DNA of 23,176 nt from Basidiobolus ranarum (lineage: Eukaryota > Basidiobolomycota > Basidiobolomycetes > Basidiobolales): contig JASJQH010007047.1 in assembly GCA_040143965.1 (NCBI GenBank), forward strand, positions 1 to 23,176, given 5' to 3'. Within the stretch, counting starts at the first letter, position 1; each line of letters begins with the position of its first letter. The position numbers were made by a program, and so were the translations under genes. The notes beneath the pieces are model-generated. The model was given only the letters and a program-made list of their open reading frames with translations, was not told the DNA's origin and ran no database searches. This document shows, in pieces, positions 9,602 to 18,514 of the stretch.

Positions 9602-10930
9602 ATGAATGACTACGAAGCAGAAAGGTTATTTTTGAATACCTTTTATTCTTCTCATACTGTTTACTAACTCCTGGATAACAGACAAAAACGTATTGAGGCT
9701 AATAAGCTATTGCTACAGAATTTAGGCTTGGGCGAGAAGGTGAATACTTTAAATGTCTAAGATCACTACCTTTTCTTCAACTAACCTATCGATGAGTAGA
9801 AGAAACCTCAAATTTTATCAACTAAACATGTTAGTACATCATCTACACGCGTCACTGAACCCAGAGCGTCCCCGTTTTCTTATCATTGTACCAGTACACA
9901 CAATGAGCCCGTAGTTTTAATTCCTAAAATACGTCGAAGTGCCCGAGCAAGAGGAAAGGTATATTAACAAGAAAAGGAAAACATTCCCTTTAAAGATTAG
10001 TACTGATGAAGAGATTGACTTTAGAAATCATATCAAGAGACGGATGATATCAAAAAAGAGACCGATTCCGATTATGATCCTGAATTCGACTTTATAGCTT
10101 ATCTCTTTGAAAGCGAAGGCTTGACTGGGGCTTCTATACGGGGACGTCGTCGGGTAACATCGAGTTAGACTCTGGTATTTTATTTTATTAAAAATACTCA
10201 TACGATATTATATTATTACAGAGAACGACTTCCCGACCTACTCGTAGTGTACCAGGAATACGGTATCAAGGGGGCAGGTTGATGATATTCCCCTCTTTTT
10301 CGCTAAATATTGCAAGACTAATCAACGAATTAACATTTAGAGTATATGATTCCGTTCGGGGTTCTACGTGTCACCAATGCCGGTTAGTATTTTCTTTGTA
10401 AAATTTCATGTTCTAATATCTCATTAAAGTCTTAATTCCTTTAGGCAAAAGACTATGGATGAGAAAGTAGGAAATTTCACTTTATAGAATAGATGTTGAT
10501 TTCTGTATGCTGACAATTGTTAAGGTTCGGTGTACCAGTATTACTGAGAATGGTGATAGATGCAATGTTCTTCTAGATGAAATGTGCCTCCGAAACAGGT
10601 TTTTTTGTCTGATAATTTGCGCTCATGCTTCACTATATATTCAACATGGATATCATTTATAACAGATACGGTCTGACGTTAGATGAAGCTCAAAGCTCTG
10701 GAGACTGGGTTTGTCCAGTGTAAGTATATTAGTACTAGTGGCCATGTATGCACTCTCCAAACTCATTAACTTCTTCAAACACTAGATGCCAAGGGATTTG
10801 TAACTGTTCCATTTGTCGACGAAGGAATGGTCTCCCTGCGACTGGAATCTTGGCCCATGTATGTGAGCGACTCGGTTATTCTAGTGCGGCAGAGCTGTTG
10901 GAATCTAAAAGACCCAGAGCTTCAATATAG
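9602..10930 (+). CDS. CDCA7-like zf-4CXXC_R1 zinc finger protein, ten exons, 253 aa
   Basis: Rebuilt from ten exons: 9602-9624, 9682-9739, 9800-9958, 10025-10153, 10222-10277, 10341-10382, 10445-10466, 10525-10598, 10666-10719 and 10786-10930. All nine introns (57-68 nt) have GT..AG ends, and the first has TACTAAC at 9662-9668. The N-terminus (MNDYEAERQKRIEANK, then LLLQNLGL) matches the usual opening of fungal and plant R1-domain proteins. A basic patch (IRRSARARGK, about 71-80) and an acidic patch (DSDYDPEFD, about 93-101) follow. The R1 zinc finger runs from 142 to 245: STCHQCRQKT (C152, C155), C166, C176, C184 before LRNRYG, WVCPVC (C204, C207), GICNCSICRRRNG (C211, C213, C216), then PATGIL and LGY. 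In animals CDCA7 works with the remodeller HELLS in DNA methylation maintenance; whether this one does is inference. D181 stands where a cysteine of one CXXC pair is expected. Confidence 0.88.
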
Positions 10931-11158
10931 ATTTTGATTGGATCTGAGATCGAATTTTACAGCTGGTTTAATAAATTTTCATCAATTTTACCCTTCTCTT
11001 CGATGCGTATGTCTATAGATAGATATGTATCCAGCACCTAATCCATATCCCAGACAACTCCCAACTAACCGTAATCATAAGTTAAGATAAATTGAGCAAA
11101 TATTTAATATAGAACCGAGAAATGCAGCACAGATAATTTGTGTACACCAACAACCGAG

Positions 11159-12506
11159 TCATAGCAACTCATGCATCATAGGGTTGGAATTCAGCTCTTC
11201 ATCCGGTTGCAAAGAGCTGAAGGGTTGCAATGAATAGTTATCATTTAACTTATTAAATTCTGCGCTAATCCATTCCTTCTCCACCCGAAAATACACCCAC
11301 AACCAACGTCGAAGTATCTCTGCCGCTTCTAAGATGAATCCACCTGCGATCAAATCCTCAGATTTCATATTTTCTGACAATTTTAAGGACCACGTAGTAC
11401 GAAGAAAGAAATCGATGAATATTGAAATATAATATACTGGTTCACGATACATCAATACATCTCTAAGCTCTATCATTCTGGATTTCTTGGAAGTGGAAAA
11501 GGTAACACAGAGATCCCAATCCATAACAACATCCCAATAAAACGAGTAAAGTGAGTTGAAGATCACTGCCAATAGCCTAAAGGAGATGTCAGACGTATGG
11601 ACAAATGGATATATATAACGATGAACACTACCAGATCGAAAATAGATGGCTATCCTCTTGAGATGGATTATGCATTGACGCGGAGAGAAAAATGACGGGG
11701 AATGCGGAGGCGTATTTGCCAGCATTAGCTAATGACTTGTATCCAGTACCCTTGGAAGTTAAATACTCAGATATACATTGACGAAAGCGGAAAATAAATG
11801 GAAGACTAAGTAAAGTATTGGTTAAGAGCTAAGTTGTTAATTCATTCTTGTAGGATGGCACTCAGCTTACACGCTTACCTCGTTATGAGGGGTCCCATAA
11901 CAAGCAATTCAAAAGAATGATGTATATAGTCAGAAACCAACGTGTTGGAGTTTGACGACGCAAAGAATGCGCAAAAGGCAAAAAATACTCCCACAATGAC
12001 TTTTGCAAAGCTGGTAAGTATATCTGCTAAAATGATGTCCCCAAAAGAAGGCTCAGAACGAATAGGAGAATATACAACTCTAATTAAGGAGCTATAAACC
12101 CCAAAGTAAAAAAACGGATTTTAGTCAGTTTTCCTTCTTCCAAAGATAACAGCCCATGTGGATACCTTAAAAAACTATATCGTTTTTTCTTATAAAGTAT
12201 ATTGAAAGGGCAAATCGTCAAGAAGATTAGCACACTGTAACACACACCAGTCACAACGAGTCCCTTATAATTAAACTTCGCTGCGTACCAGAATAGGTTT
12301 AAAAATACCAAAGTAATGGAGGTGAAAACCAGAGCTATTTTATAGAACACTCTATGAGCTTGTTCGTCGGTTTTCTTGAAGCCAAATAGAACTTGAACAT
12401 CTATGCCAGCTTTGTTCAAAAGTTGAACATTCAAACCCCAGCACCAAATGCCTAAATCTATCAAAAACAATGTACGATATTCAAAGGGTATAAATGAGTC
12501 CGCCAT
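11159..12506 (-). CDS. ERD1: ERD1-like EXS-domain membrane protein, four exons, 377 aa
   Basis: Exons 12506-12166, 12079-11879, 11805-11632 and 11576-11159, joined in frame across introns of 86, 73 and 55 nt, give 377 aa, close to yeast Erd1 (362 aa). The N-terminus (FIPFEYRTLFLIDLGIWCWG, then LNVQLLNKAGID) and the block PFNILYKKKRYSFLR are typical of the family. Exon 2 supplies GDIILADILTSFAKV and exon 3 RFRQCISEY, then GKYASAFPV. Exon 4 holds NSLYSFYWDVVMDWDL and RRWLWVYFRVE, the EXS (ERD1/XPR1/SYG1) signature. Several membrane helices are evident. Yeast Erd1 is a Golgi protein needed for retention of luminal ER proteins, for glycosyltransferase recycling and for phosphate recovery from Golgi glycosylation. 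That role here is by homology. It diverges from the RidA gene. Confidence 0.9.
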
Positions 12507-12921
12507 GACTGCTTTATTCGTAGTCCAAGTAGGAAGATAGGAATATAAGCATCCTTCAGGGGCACAATGCGAATGTTGTAGTTAATCAAAGAAGCCGGAG
12601 CCTAAACAACCATTGTCATGTATAACCTAACCCTAACAAGATCAGATATTGTTAAATCAATTTATCTGGAGGTGCTATAACTCTAAGCCTATATAGAGAT
12701 TGAAATTCTGATTCATTCTTAGTAATATCAGTGAGAAGGTTTGTCAATCCTAGCTTACTATAAATGTACACAGCAAGGATTATTCCCACACTGAAGTCGA
12801 TCTGTGATCTTCTCTTACTAATACTTACTTGATAATCAAGAGCTCATGGTGACACTGGCTATTACATTAATAATTCTACTGGCCTATAAAACGTGCGCTC
12901 AAGACTTAACATCAGACCAAA
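12507..12921. promoter_or_regulatory. Shared upstream region of ERD1-like and RidA genes
   Basis: A 415-bp gap between divergent starts. It contains the RidA TATA box at 12885-12891 and a short telomere-like word (cctaaccctaac) near 12628-12640 that is too short to mean much. No other gene is supported. Confidence 0.5.
12885..12891 (+). promoter_or_regulatory. TATA box of the RidA gene
   Basis: The sequence TATAAAA sits 37 bp before the ATG at 12922. This predicts a very short 5' leader, and it places an out-of-frame upstream ATG at 12846 outside the transcript. Confidence 0.5.
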
Positions 12922-13426
12922 ATGTCCAGCCAACTCAATACAGTTTTTGCTCCCGAGGCTCCTGAACCAACTGGTCCATTCGGTAAGTAACTTAGCATAA
13001 ATCTCTATATAAACACACTATTCATTATGCTACTGTATCAAAGTTCACGCCATCAAGAGTGATTCTCATATCTACTGCTCAGGACAAGTTGGTTGGGACG
13101 CCAGTAAAAAGCAACTGGTACCTGGCGGCATCAAAGCTGAAACGGTAATGCTACTTTGTATTTTGAGTTCGTTTAGAGACTAACATCATACACATTAGAG
13201 ACAAGCATTAGAAAACCTCGACTATGTTTTAAAGGCCGCCGGTTCCAGCCGTGAAAGAATCACAAAGGTTAATATATTCATTTGCGATATGGCTCTCTTT
13301 TCCGAGATGAACGAGGTGTATGCAGAGTTCTTTGGCACCCACCGTCCAGCGCGTACATGTGTCCAGGTTGTTGCAACTCCAGTGAAAGGTGGCTTAATTG
13401 AAATCGAGTGCATTGCGCTCAATTAA
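12922..13426 (+). CDS. RidA/YjgF/UK114 family protein, three exons, 129 aa
   Basis: Exons 12922-12982, 13044-13144 and 13199-13426, with introns of 61 and 54 nt, give 129 aa, the usual size of the family. Recognisable blocks in order are APEPTGPF, then HAIKSD, IYCSGQVGWD (about 31-40), then ETRQALENLDYVLKAAG (from about 53), then KVNIFICDM, then HRPARTCVQV (about 102-111) and IEIECIALN at the end. The arginine of PARTC matches the conserved substrate-carboxylate-binding Arg of active RidA enzymes (Arg105 in E. coli RidA). Such proteins hydrolyse reactive enamine/imine intermediates released by PLP enzymes such as threonine dehydratase; yeast members are Hmf1 (cytosol) and Mmf1 (mitochondria). 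No mitochondrial presequence is seen, so a cytosolic protein is likelier. It ends 75 bp from the convergent Dph6-type gene. Confidence 0.93.
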
Positions 13427-13501
13427 GGATAAAAAGCATGTAAAGCATGTAAAGTATCTTAATCATGAAATAAACTTTATCAACAACCACGTTTAGTGAA
13501 G

Positions 13502-14283
13502 TCATTTTTCCAACAATTCTACATCGTGAATTTCAAATGAAAGTAAATTGTACTCTGTTGTATGAATGGGTGCTCCCTTAATGCTAATTCTTTTGCGGAA
13601 CATTGGTCCATCTAAAACCATGGTATGAAACTCTCCAAACTCTCCTCCCAAGTCGATTTGGTTTGCATTACGTCGAACCACTGTGTCATAAATCTCGGGT
13701 GATAACCTTTGTCCAATGAGCTTTTCTGAGTCTTGTACACCTGCACTTTTGCAACTGACACAGGAAAATATCACTTCAAAATTGTTACTAAAGATTTCTT
13801 CCAAAAGTACGTTCCTATCAATTCCCATCAGAGGCTTCCACAGGCTGACTCCAGTGCCTTCGGCAACCTTATCCATGTAACCGTCGGTAATCTCCAAAAT
13901 GTCTCCTAGAAAGGGGAGAAATTAATTACTCTTTGAAAAAAAGTAAAGGTTGGATGGCAAGGAAGAGAAGAGAAGGGGAGATTACCAGTGATTAGAACCT
14001 CAGCACCATATTTTTCTTTCAAACTTAAAATACTATTTCTATATCCTTCGAAAGGTGGGTCTCCGAAGGAAAATACTTCCAAAGGTAATTCAAGTGCTTC
14101 GGCTTGTTTCTTAATCAGTTTTAAAGGATGGGTGCTCCCCATGTAACTCAATAAGTTCTCAGATTGAAACGTCGCCAAAGCCACTACATCAAATTTGTTT
14201 TCTTGAAGTGCCTTAAATAAACTGATGCAACAATCTTTACCACCTGTAAATGAAACTACTGCTTTCTTGCGTGGAAATGTCAT
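13502..14283 (-). CDS. DPH6: Stand-alone Dph6-type ATP pyrophosphatase, two exons, 233 aa
   Basis: Exon 1 is 14283-13986 and exon 2 13905-13502; the 80-nt intron (13985-13906) joins ..VLIT to GDILEITDG, restoring the conserved ITGDI motif. The N-terminus has the ATP-PPase loop VVSFTGGKDCC (about residues 9-19), a variant of SGGKDS also known in other fungal members. The C-terminal half has GGEFGEFHT (186-194) and DGPMF (198-202), the hallmark of the MJ0570/Dph6 domain. Dph6 performs the last step of diphthamide synthesis on elongation factor 2, ATP-dependent amidation of diphthine with ammonium. At 233 aa it is only the catalytic domain; yeast Dph6 is 685 aa with C-terminal RidA-like domains, absent here. 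It may instead be one of the short Dph6-related pyrophosphatases of unknown substrate, also found in bacteria, so the symbol is tentative. Confidence 0.85.
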
Positions 14284-14697
14284 GGTCTTGGTTATATGAG
14301 AAATTGAAATATCTTCTCATATATGAATATGGCTACTTAACCAATGAATGCATTGAGATATTTCTCCTCAAGCCACCATATTCGAAAGAATTCTGAAGCA
14401 ATTATCCGTTGTTTATCAATGAGTTTAAATTTACTCAAAGTACATGGAGTATTTACATATCTTCTTGTATAAAATATAAGCCTAAATTATATACGTACGC
14501 GCTAGCTTGGAACTATATATAATCAGTGGGTAGTTATGGACGAGCGGTTGTAGATGAGATACGTGATGTAAATTGGCCATGATCATCTGTCGCACGTAAG
14601 TATCGTCCTATAAGGTGAAGATCGCACCAGTACACAGCAACCTCATTGTTAGATATCCAAATAACTGTATATGTGGATGAGATAAGACATTAGTGTT
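14284..14697. other. Intergenic between F-box and Dph6-type genes
   Basis: Both flanking genes are on the minus strand, so this 414 bp should hold the promoter of the Dph6-type gene and the 3' UTR of the F-box gene. It is AT-rich with several atata words. No RNA gene or extra ORF is convincing. Confidence 0.5.
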
Positions 14698-15795
14698 CTA
14701 AGGGAGATGAATGTACACTAGCTTACATTCAACGTTGATCATTCGACAATTGAGGAAGCCTGTAGAAGCAACTTGCCCCTGTCCAGAAAACACCTGCTTT
14801 TCACTAAAAAAAGTACTGGAAGGTTCGCTTAACTCATCCTCTAGATTTGCCACAAAGGTAATTTCACCGCGGGGAACGTTGACATCCCCAGTGATCTTTG
14901 ATGCCATTAGAAGTGATTCGGATACATCATATTTGAATAGTAACATTTCACACCCATGTGGTCCGTAGGTTCCAATCCAGAGTCCTTGTAAAGGTAGACT
15001 TGGAGTTGGTTGTAACTCAGCCAAGGACAGTTTGGCCAAAGAAGGGACAAACATACTGACTTGAAATCTTGAACGTTCGTGGCAATGATGTGTACACATC
15101 CAAGAAAAGCAAGACCGTTCAGATGTCTGAGAACTCTGTTGATTGGAATACTCCAACTCCCACTGTTTGGGAAAAGACACCCAAAGACTTGTCTTAGGAT
15201 GAGAGTAGAAGTGTACTTTCGATATACTAACGCTATGACGGAGTGCCAAATCATCATCTGTATCTATGCCCGTTTGCGCAGATTCCTTTCTACTTAATTG
15301 AGTAAGCAAATCGGGGTGTTGGCAACGGGTTAAAATGTTGGAAGTAATGGTATCTAAGCCTATAGAGAACAATGCTTTAAACTCAAAAGACGTATGAATC
15401 TCATCGACAAGTATATCTGGATTTGCCGATAGTATTTCCATCCTCATATCAAGTATATTGGAGCAACCAACTCTTGAGGCTACCAATTTTCCTTCTTCAG
15501 GCCTCCAGCTAACTTGTACTAACTCACCAATGATTGGAAAGTTACCAAACCACAGTCCTATTAGCCAACCCCATTTCGAAAGTAAAAGATAATGAAGACT
15601 TTTGAAGGTTTTTCCTGACCATACGCCCAGCTCTGTAACTCTATAAGGACGACAAATATTTGACCATAGCGAATCATCACTACATACCTGATTAAAGAAC
15701 TTATTTGTAACCGACAACCGGGCTAATTCCTTTGCTGGGAAGAGCTTCAGCTGGTATAAAAGTAGCTCTTGCGGTAAATCAGCCAATCTTGGCAT
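14698..15795 (-). CDS. F-box protein, FBXO31-like, 365 aa
   Basis: Substrate-recognition subunit of an SCF ubiquitin ligase, by family. An F-box occupies about residues 3-48 (LADLPQELLLYQLKLFPAKE, then LARLSVTNKFF, then DDSLWSNIC). It is followed by two halves of the FBXO31-type substrate domain: WLIGLWFGNFP near 76-86 with VQVSWRPEEGKLV, and LQGLWIGTYGPHGCEMLLF near 268-286 with KITGDVNVPRGEITF about 20 residues later. In other fungi and animals these halves read GLWxGxYGPHG and KITGDPNVPAG. A GQGQVASTGF segment near 334 matches the GQIA..GF end of the domain. The middle (about 165-255) is variable and polar. The gene is intronless. The ATG at 15795 fits the usual short lead into the F-box. 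No substrate can be named. Confidence 0.9.
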   Translation of the reverse strand: MPRLADLPQELLLYQLKLFPAKELARLSVTNKFFNQVCSDDSLWSNICRPYRVTELGVWSGKTFKSLHYLLLSKWGWLIGLWFGNFPIIGELVQVSWRPEEGKLVASRVGCSNILDMRMEILSANPDILVDEIHTSFEFKALFSIGLDTITSNILTRCQHPDLLTQLSRKESAQTGIDTDDDLALRHSVSISKVHFYSHPKTSLWVSFPKQWELEYSNQQSSQTSERSCFSWMCTHHCHERSRFQVSMFVPSLAKLSLAELQPTPSLPLQGLWIGTYGPHGCEMLLFKYDVSESLLMASKITGDVNVPRGEITFVANLEDELSEPSSTFFSEKQVFSGQGQVASTGFLNCRMINVECKLVYIHLP

Positions 15796-16221
15796 GGCTC
15801 TTTCTTACGTGTGTATATTTTCGCGAATACTCCGCTAATCAGGTAGTTGACTTTACACGCTTTACTCTTCCTCTCCTCCCTATTGTTAATATTTTGTAAG
15901 TGAATGTACAGGTGGTGATACGATTGTGAAAAAGGAAATAGTTGTCCCACCTCATCAATCAAGTCACGGTATATATTTATATATTCTAGTCCTAGTTAAA
16001 TGCATCATTACATAGATCTCTCTCTTCTCCTCAAAAATAGTTACGTAACTTTGATCGAATCGATCATAAGTTTGATTTAATATATAGTAGGGGACTCACA
16101 AATCAATCAGAGATCATGAAACTCGTTGTAGAGATCTTCTAATGCTGAGAAGCCTTGATGATTTATTTTCTCTAAACTTGATAGTGAAAAGATTGTTTAC
16201 TTTAAGCAATATACATATGTA
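15796..16221. other. Intergenic between GT34 copy A and F-box gene
   Basis: Holds the presumed promoter of the F-box gene and the 3' end of GT34 copy A. A short tatatatttatatattc run lies at about 15969-15985. The ORF at 15747-15962 is a shadow extending from the F-box start. Nothing else is seen. Confidence 0.5.
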
Positions 16222-17189
16222 TCACAGCTCCTCCCAGATTATTTTTACTTTGCGGTTCCAGTATTCGTCGAATAATTTTTGGCAGTTCTCTTGTCCCTGC
16301 ACCCAGCAACCGGCAAAATGAACTAGAAAATCTCCTTCCTGGAAACAATGTTCTTCCAGGCCGTAGCAAGCACCTGGCGGGAAAGCGTTGAACCTTCTTT
16401 GGGGTATAATATAGAAATGCTCAGCCACTGCGGTATCAGATTCAAATAAATGCTGCATAGCTCCTTGTTCTTGGTATCCAAATCTATTATGGAAAGCAGG
16501 ACTGTAGAGTCTTTTCAGGAAATCTATGGACCATTCTGAGTTTCTTATCATGAAGCTTCCAGCGTTAAATCCATTACAATCATATGACATGATGACATCT
16601 TTGTTTGCAAATCGTGGATGTCGAGTTCCTCCCAGTATGTGGTCTTCTAAAGCATAGTAAGGATCCAATATTATCGTATCCAAGTCTATCCACCAGAACC
16701 ACTTGATCTTAGGGTATTGTCTCATAAATTTACGTAAACTGGCAATCTTGCCCCAAACCTTGAATAAACGAAATAAGAGAATCATGAGTTGTGTGTTAAG
16801 AATATGTTGGTCATTTTACTTTGAGAACTTACAGCCGGCTTTCCAGAGTCGTGAACACCATCCTGAAGAAACTTGTAACCATGAAGTTTAGCATAGTCTT
16901 CTTTATCCTCAACTGAACGAGGTAGGTAATAACTTTGATGATTATCGAAGGCCATAAGGATGGCTATCTCCGAAGGTTTCACCTTTGGTAAAGTTCCATT
17001 TCTGAAATACTCTGACTCGACATTCCACCTCAAAGTTCTGGAATTATTGGAATCAGAAGTCGCCTTGTCCACTTGATGATATATTGTGTAAAAAAGACAT
17101 ATCAATAAGAATATCGACAGTAGGGAGATAAAGCCTTCTTTAAAATATTTATTGAACTTCATTGTTGGTTGGAAAAGCGAGAATTCCAA
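16222..17189 (-). CDS. GT34 Golgi glycosyltransferase, copy A, two exons, 297 aa
   Basis: Type II membrane protein of family GT34 (yeast Mnn10/Mnn11, fission yeast alpha-1,2-galactosyltransferases), extending N- or O-glycans in the Golgi lumen. Exon 1 is 17189-16833, exon 2 16758-16222; the 74-nt intron (16832-16759, GTAAGT..CAAG) joins GKPA to VWGKIASLRK. A signal-anchor helix lies at about 20-38, then MAFDNHQSYYLPRS and YAKLHGYKFLQD. Exon 2 holds FWWIDLDTIILDP with the metal-binding DxD (DLD), GFNAGSFMIRN, GYQEQGAMQHLF, IPQRRFNAFPPG and GDFLVHFAGC. The start at 17189 is preferred because copy B has the matching ATG (MEFSLFQPTM against MKLSLFHPSM); 17162 is the alternative. It has three cysteines that copy B lacks (in YDCNGF, GACYG and EEHCF), possibly a structural difference in the substrate loop. 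Sugar donor not known. Confidence 0.9.
16592..16811. repeat. 220-bp tract identical to 17933-18152
   Basis: Every base of this stretch equals its partner in GT34 copy B. It covers the first 167 bases of exon 2 and 53 of the 74 bases of the intron. Sequence on both sides is clearly diverged, which points to gene conversion. Confidence 0.95.
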
Positions 17190-17301
17190 GACTCATTACC
17201 CCGCAACTCACGGCCTTGAGAGAAAAGTATCGCAGCAATTTCGATTATTGTATTAATGGATCTGTCAGCCTTTCCACAGTTGGATACATTTCCACCTTGA
17301 A

Positions 17302-17323
17302 CCAATCATCCACTATTCTAGAA
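17302..17323 (-). promoter_or_regulatory. Conserved CCAAT and TTCTAGAA elements, copy A
   Basis: A CCAAT word (17302-17306) and the palindrome TTCTAGAA (17316-17323) lie about 115-135 bp before the copy A start. The same two elements at the same spacing and distance precede copy B (palindrome 18645-18652). TTCnnGAA is the half-unit pair of a heat shock element. Retention in both diverged promoters is suggestive only. Confidence 0.35.
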
Positions 17324-17408
17324 CCTGAAATGGAAAGAGTAGGCACGTAATTAGGCGTAGTAATTAATGAAGTACAATAGTTCAATGAGGTGTCGAGAAC
17401 TCCGGGTA

Positions 17409-17481
17409 TTGCTTCTAAACTTTATCGACTCATATTACAAACATGTTGAACTGTACCAATAGCCACCAAAATCAATAAAAC
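17409..17481 (-). pseudogene. Fragment of RING-CH gene 3' end
   Basis: This stretch matches 18917-19011, inside the last coding exon of the RING-CH gene: both have gc-ctctaaact, tcgactcat, ttac-aac and the exact run ccaatagccaccaaaatcaa followed by taaaac. The fragment lacks about 20 bases in the middle and several substitutions are visible. It was carried along when the GT34 gene was duplicated, and it marks the right edge of the duplicated unit. Confidence 0.85.
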
Positions 17482-17562
17482 TCTTGCATTGTACTATGTA
17501 TAAATACTTTATTCTACTTTTTATGGTAAACGGATTGTTTTCTTGGAGGATATATCTATGTA

Positions 17563-18514
17563 TCACAGCTCATGCCAGATGATTTTAATTCTGCGGTTCC
17601 AGTATTCGTCAAATAGTTTTTGGCAGTTCTCTTGTCCCTTCACCCAGCAACCCGCAAAATGAACTAGAAAATCTCCTTCCTGGAAACCATGTTCTTCTAC
17701 ATTGGGATAGTTACCTGGAGGGAATGCGTTGAACTTTCTTTGGGGTATAATATAGAAATGCTCAGCTACCGTGGTATCAGATTCAAATAAATGCTGCATA
17801 GCTCCTTGTTCTTGGTACCCAAATCTATTATGAAATTCTGGGCTATAAAGCCTTTTCAAGAAATCCAAAGACCATTCTGAATTCCTTATCATGAAGCTTC
17901 CAGCGTTAAATCCGTTAAAATCATACGCCATAATGACATCTTTGTTTGCAAATCGTGGATGTCGAGTTCCTCCCAGTATGTGGTCTTCTAAAGCATAGTA
18001 AGGATCCAATATTATCGTATCCAAGTCTATCCACCAGAACCACTTGATCTTAGGGTATTGTCTCATAAATTTACGTAAACTGGCAATCTTGCCCCAAACC
18101 TTGAATAAACGAAATAAGAGAATCATGAGTTGTGTGTTAAGAATATGTTGGTGATTTCCTTTAAGAACTTACAGCCGTTTTTCCAGAGTCGTGAACACCA
18201 TCCTGAAGAAACTTGTAACCATGAAGTTTAGCATAGTCTTTTTTATCTTCAAGCGAACGAGGTAGGTAATAACTTTGATGATTATCGAAGGCCATAAGGA
18301 TGGCTATTTCCGAAGGTTCCACCTTTGGCAAAGTTCCATTTCTGAAATACTCAGGTTCGATATTCCACCTTGAAGTCTCGAAATTCTCGGAGGATGCCGA
18401 TAATTCAGTTCCGTAGAAAAACCAAATCAATAAGACTGTCGACAGTAGGATGATAAAACCCACTTTGGCCAAGATATTGAACCTCATTGAAGGATGGAAA
18501 AGCGAGAGTTTCAA
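17563..18514 (-). CDS. GT34 Golgi glycosyltransferase, copy B, two exons, 292 aa
   Basis: Tandem paralogue of copy A, same orientation. Exon 1 is 18514-18173, exon 2 18099-17563; the 73-nt intron (18172-18100) joins GKTA to VWGKIASLRK at the same place. Exon 2 is exactly as long as in copy A (178 residues). The helix at about 18-35, the DxD motif WWIDLDT, GFNAGSFMIRN, GYQEQGAMQHLF, IPQRKFNAFPPG and HFAGC are all present. The stalk after the membrane helix is about five residues shorter than in copy A. The loop after FPPG reads NYPNVEEHGF where copy A has ACYGLEEHCF. Because its upstream neighbour is the complete RING-CH gene, this copy keeps the original setting, and copy A is the likely duplicate. 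Both copies appear intact. Confidence 0.9.

Larger units (their letters stand above)
17190..17562. other. Upstream region of GT34 copy A and junction of the duplication
   Basis: The left part is the promoter side of copy A and aligns with the promoter side of copy B: both contain tttccaccttgaaccaatca followed by attctagaac. The middle holds the fragment of the RING-CH gene (17409-17481). The right end is the 3' flank of copy B. Confidence 0.7.

Noticed and set aside
11159-11725. 188-codon ORF starting MLANTPPHSPS as an independent gene
   Set aside because: Its first 50 codons are read out of frame; the true product enters this frame at 11576 by splicing from the ERD1-like exon 3.
12625-12642. 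Telomere-like cctaaccctaac word
   Set aside because: Only two units; common by chance and not at a sequence end.
12846-12965. Upstream ORF with a signal-peptide-like start (MVTLAITLIILLAYKTCAQD) overlapping the RidA start out of frame
   Set aside because: The RidA TATA box lies inside it, so the RidA transcript should begin after its ATG; the hydrophobic reading is likely chance in AT-rich DNA.
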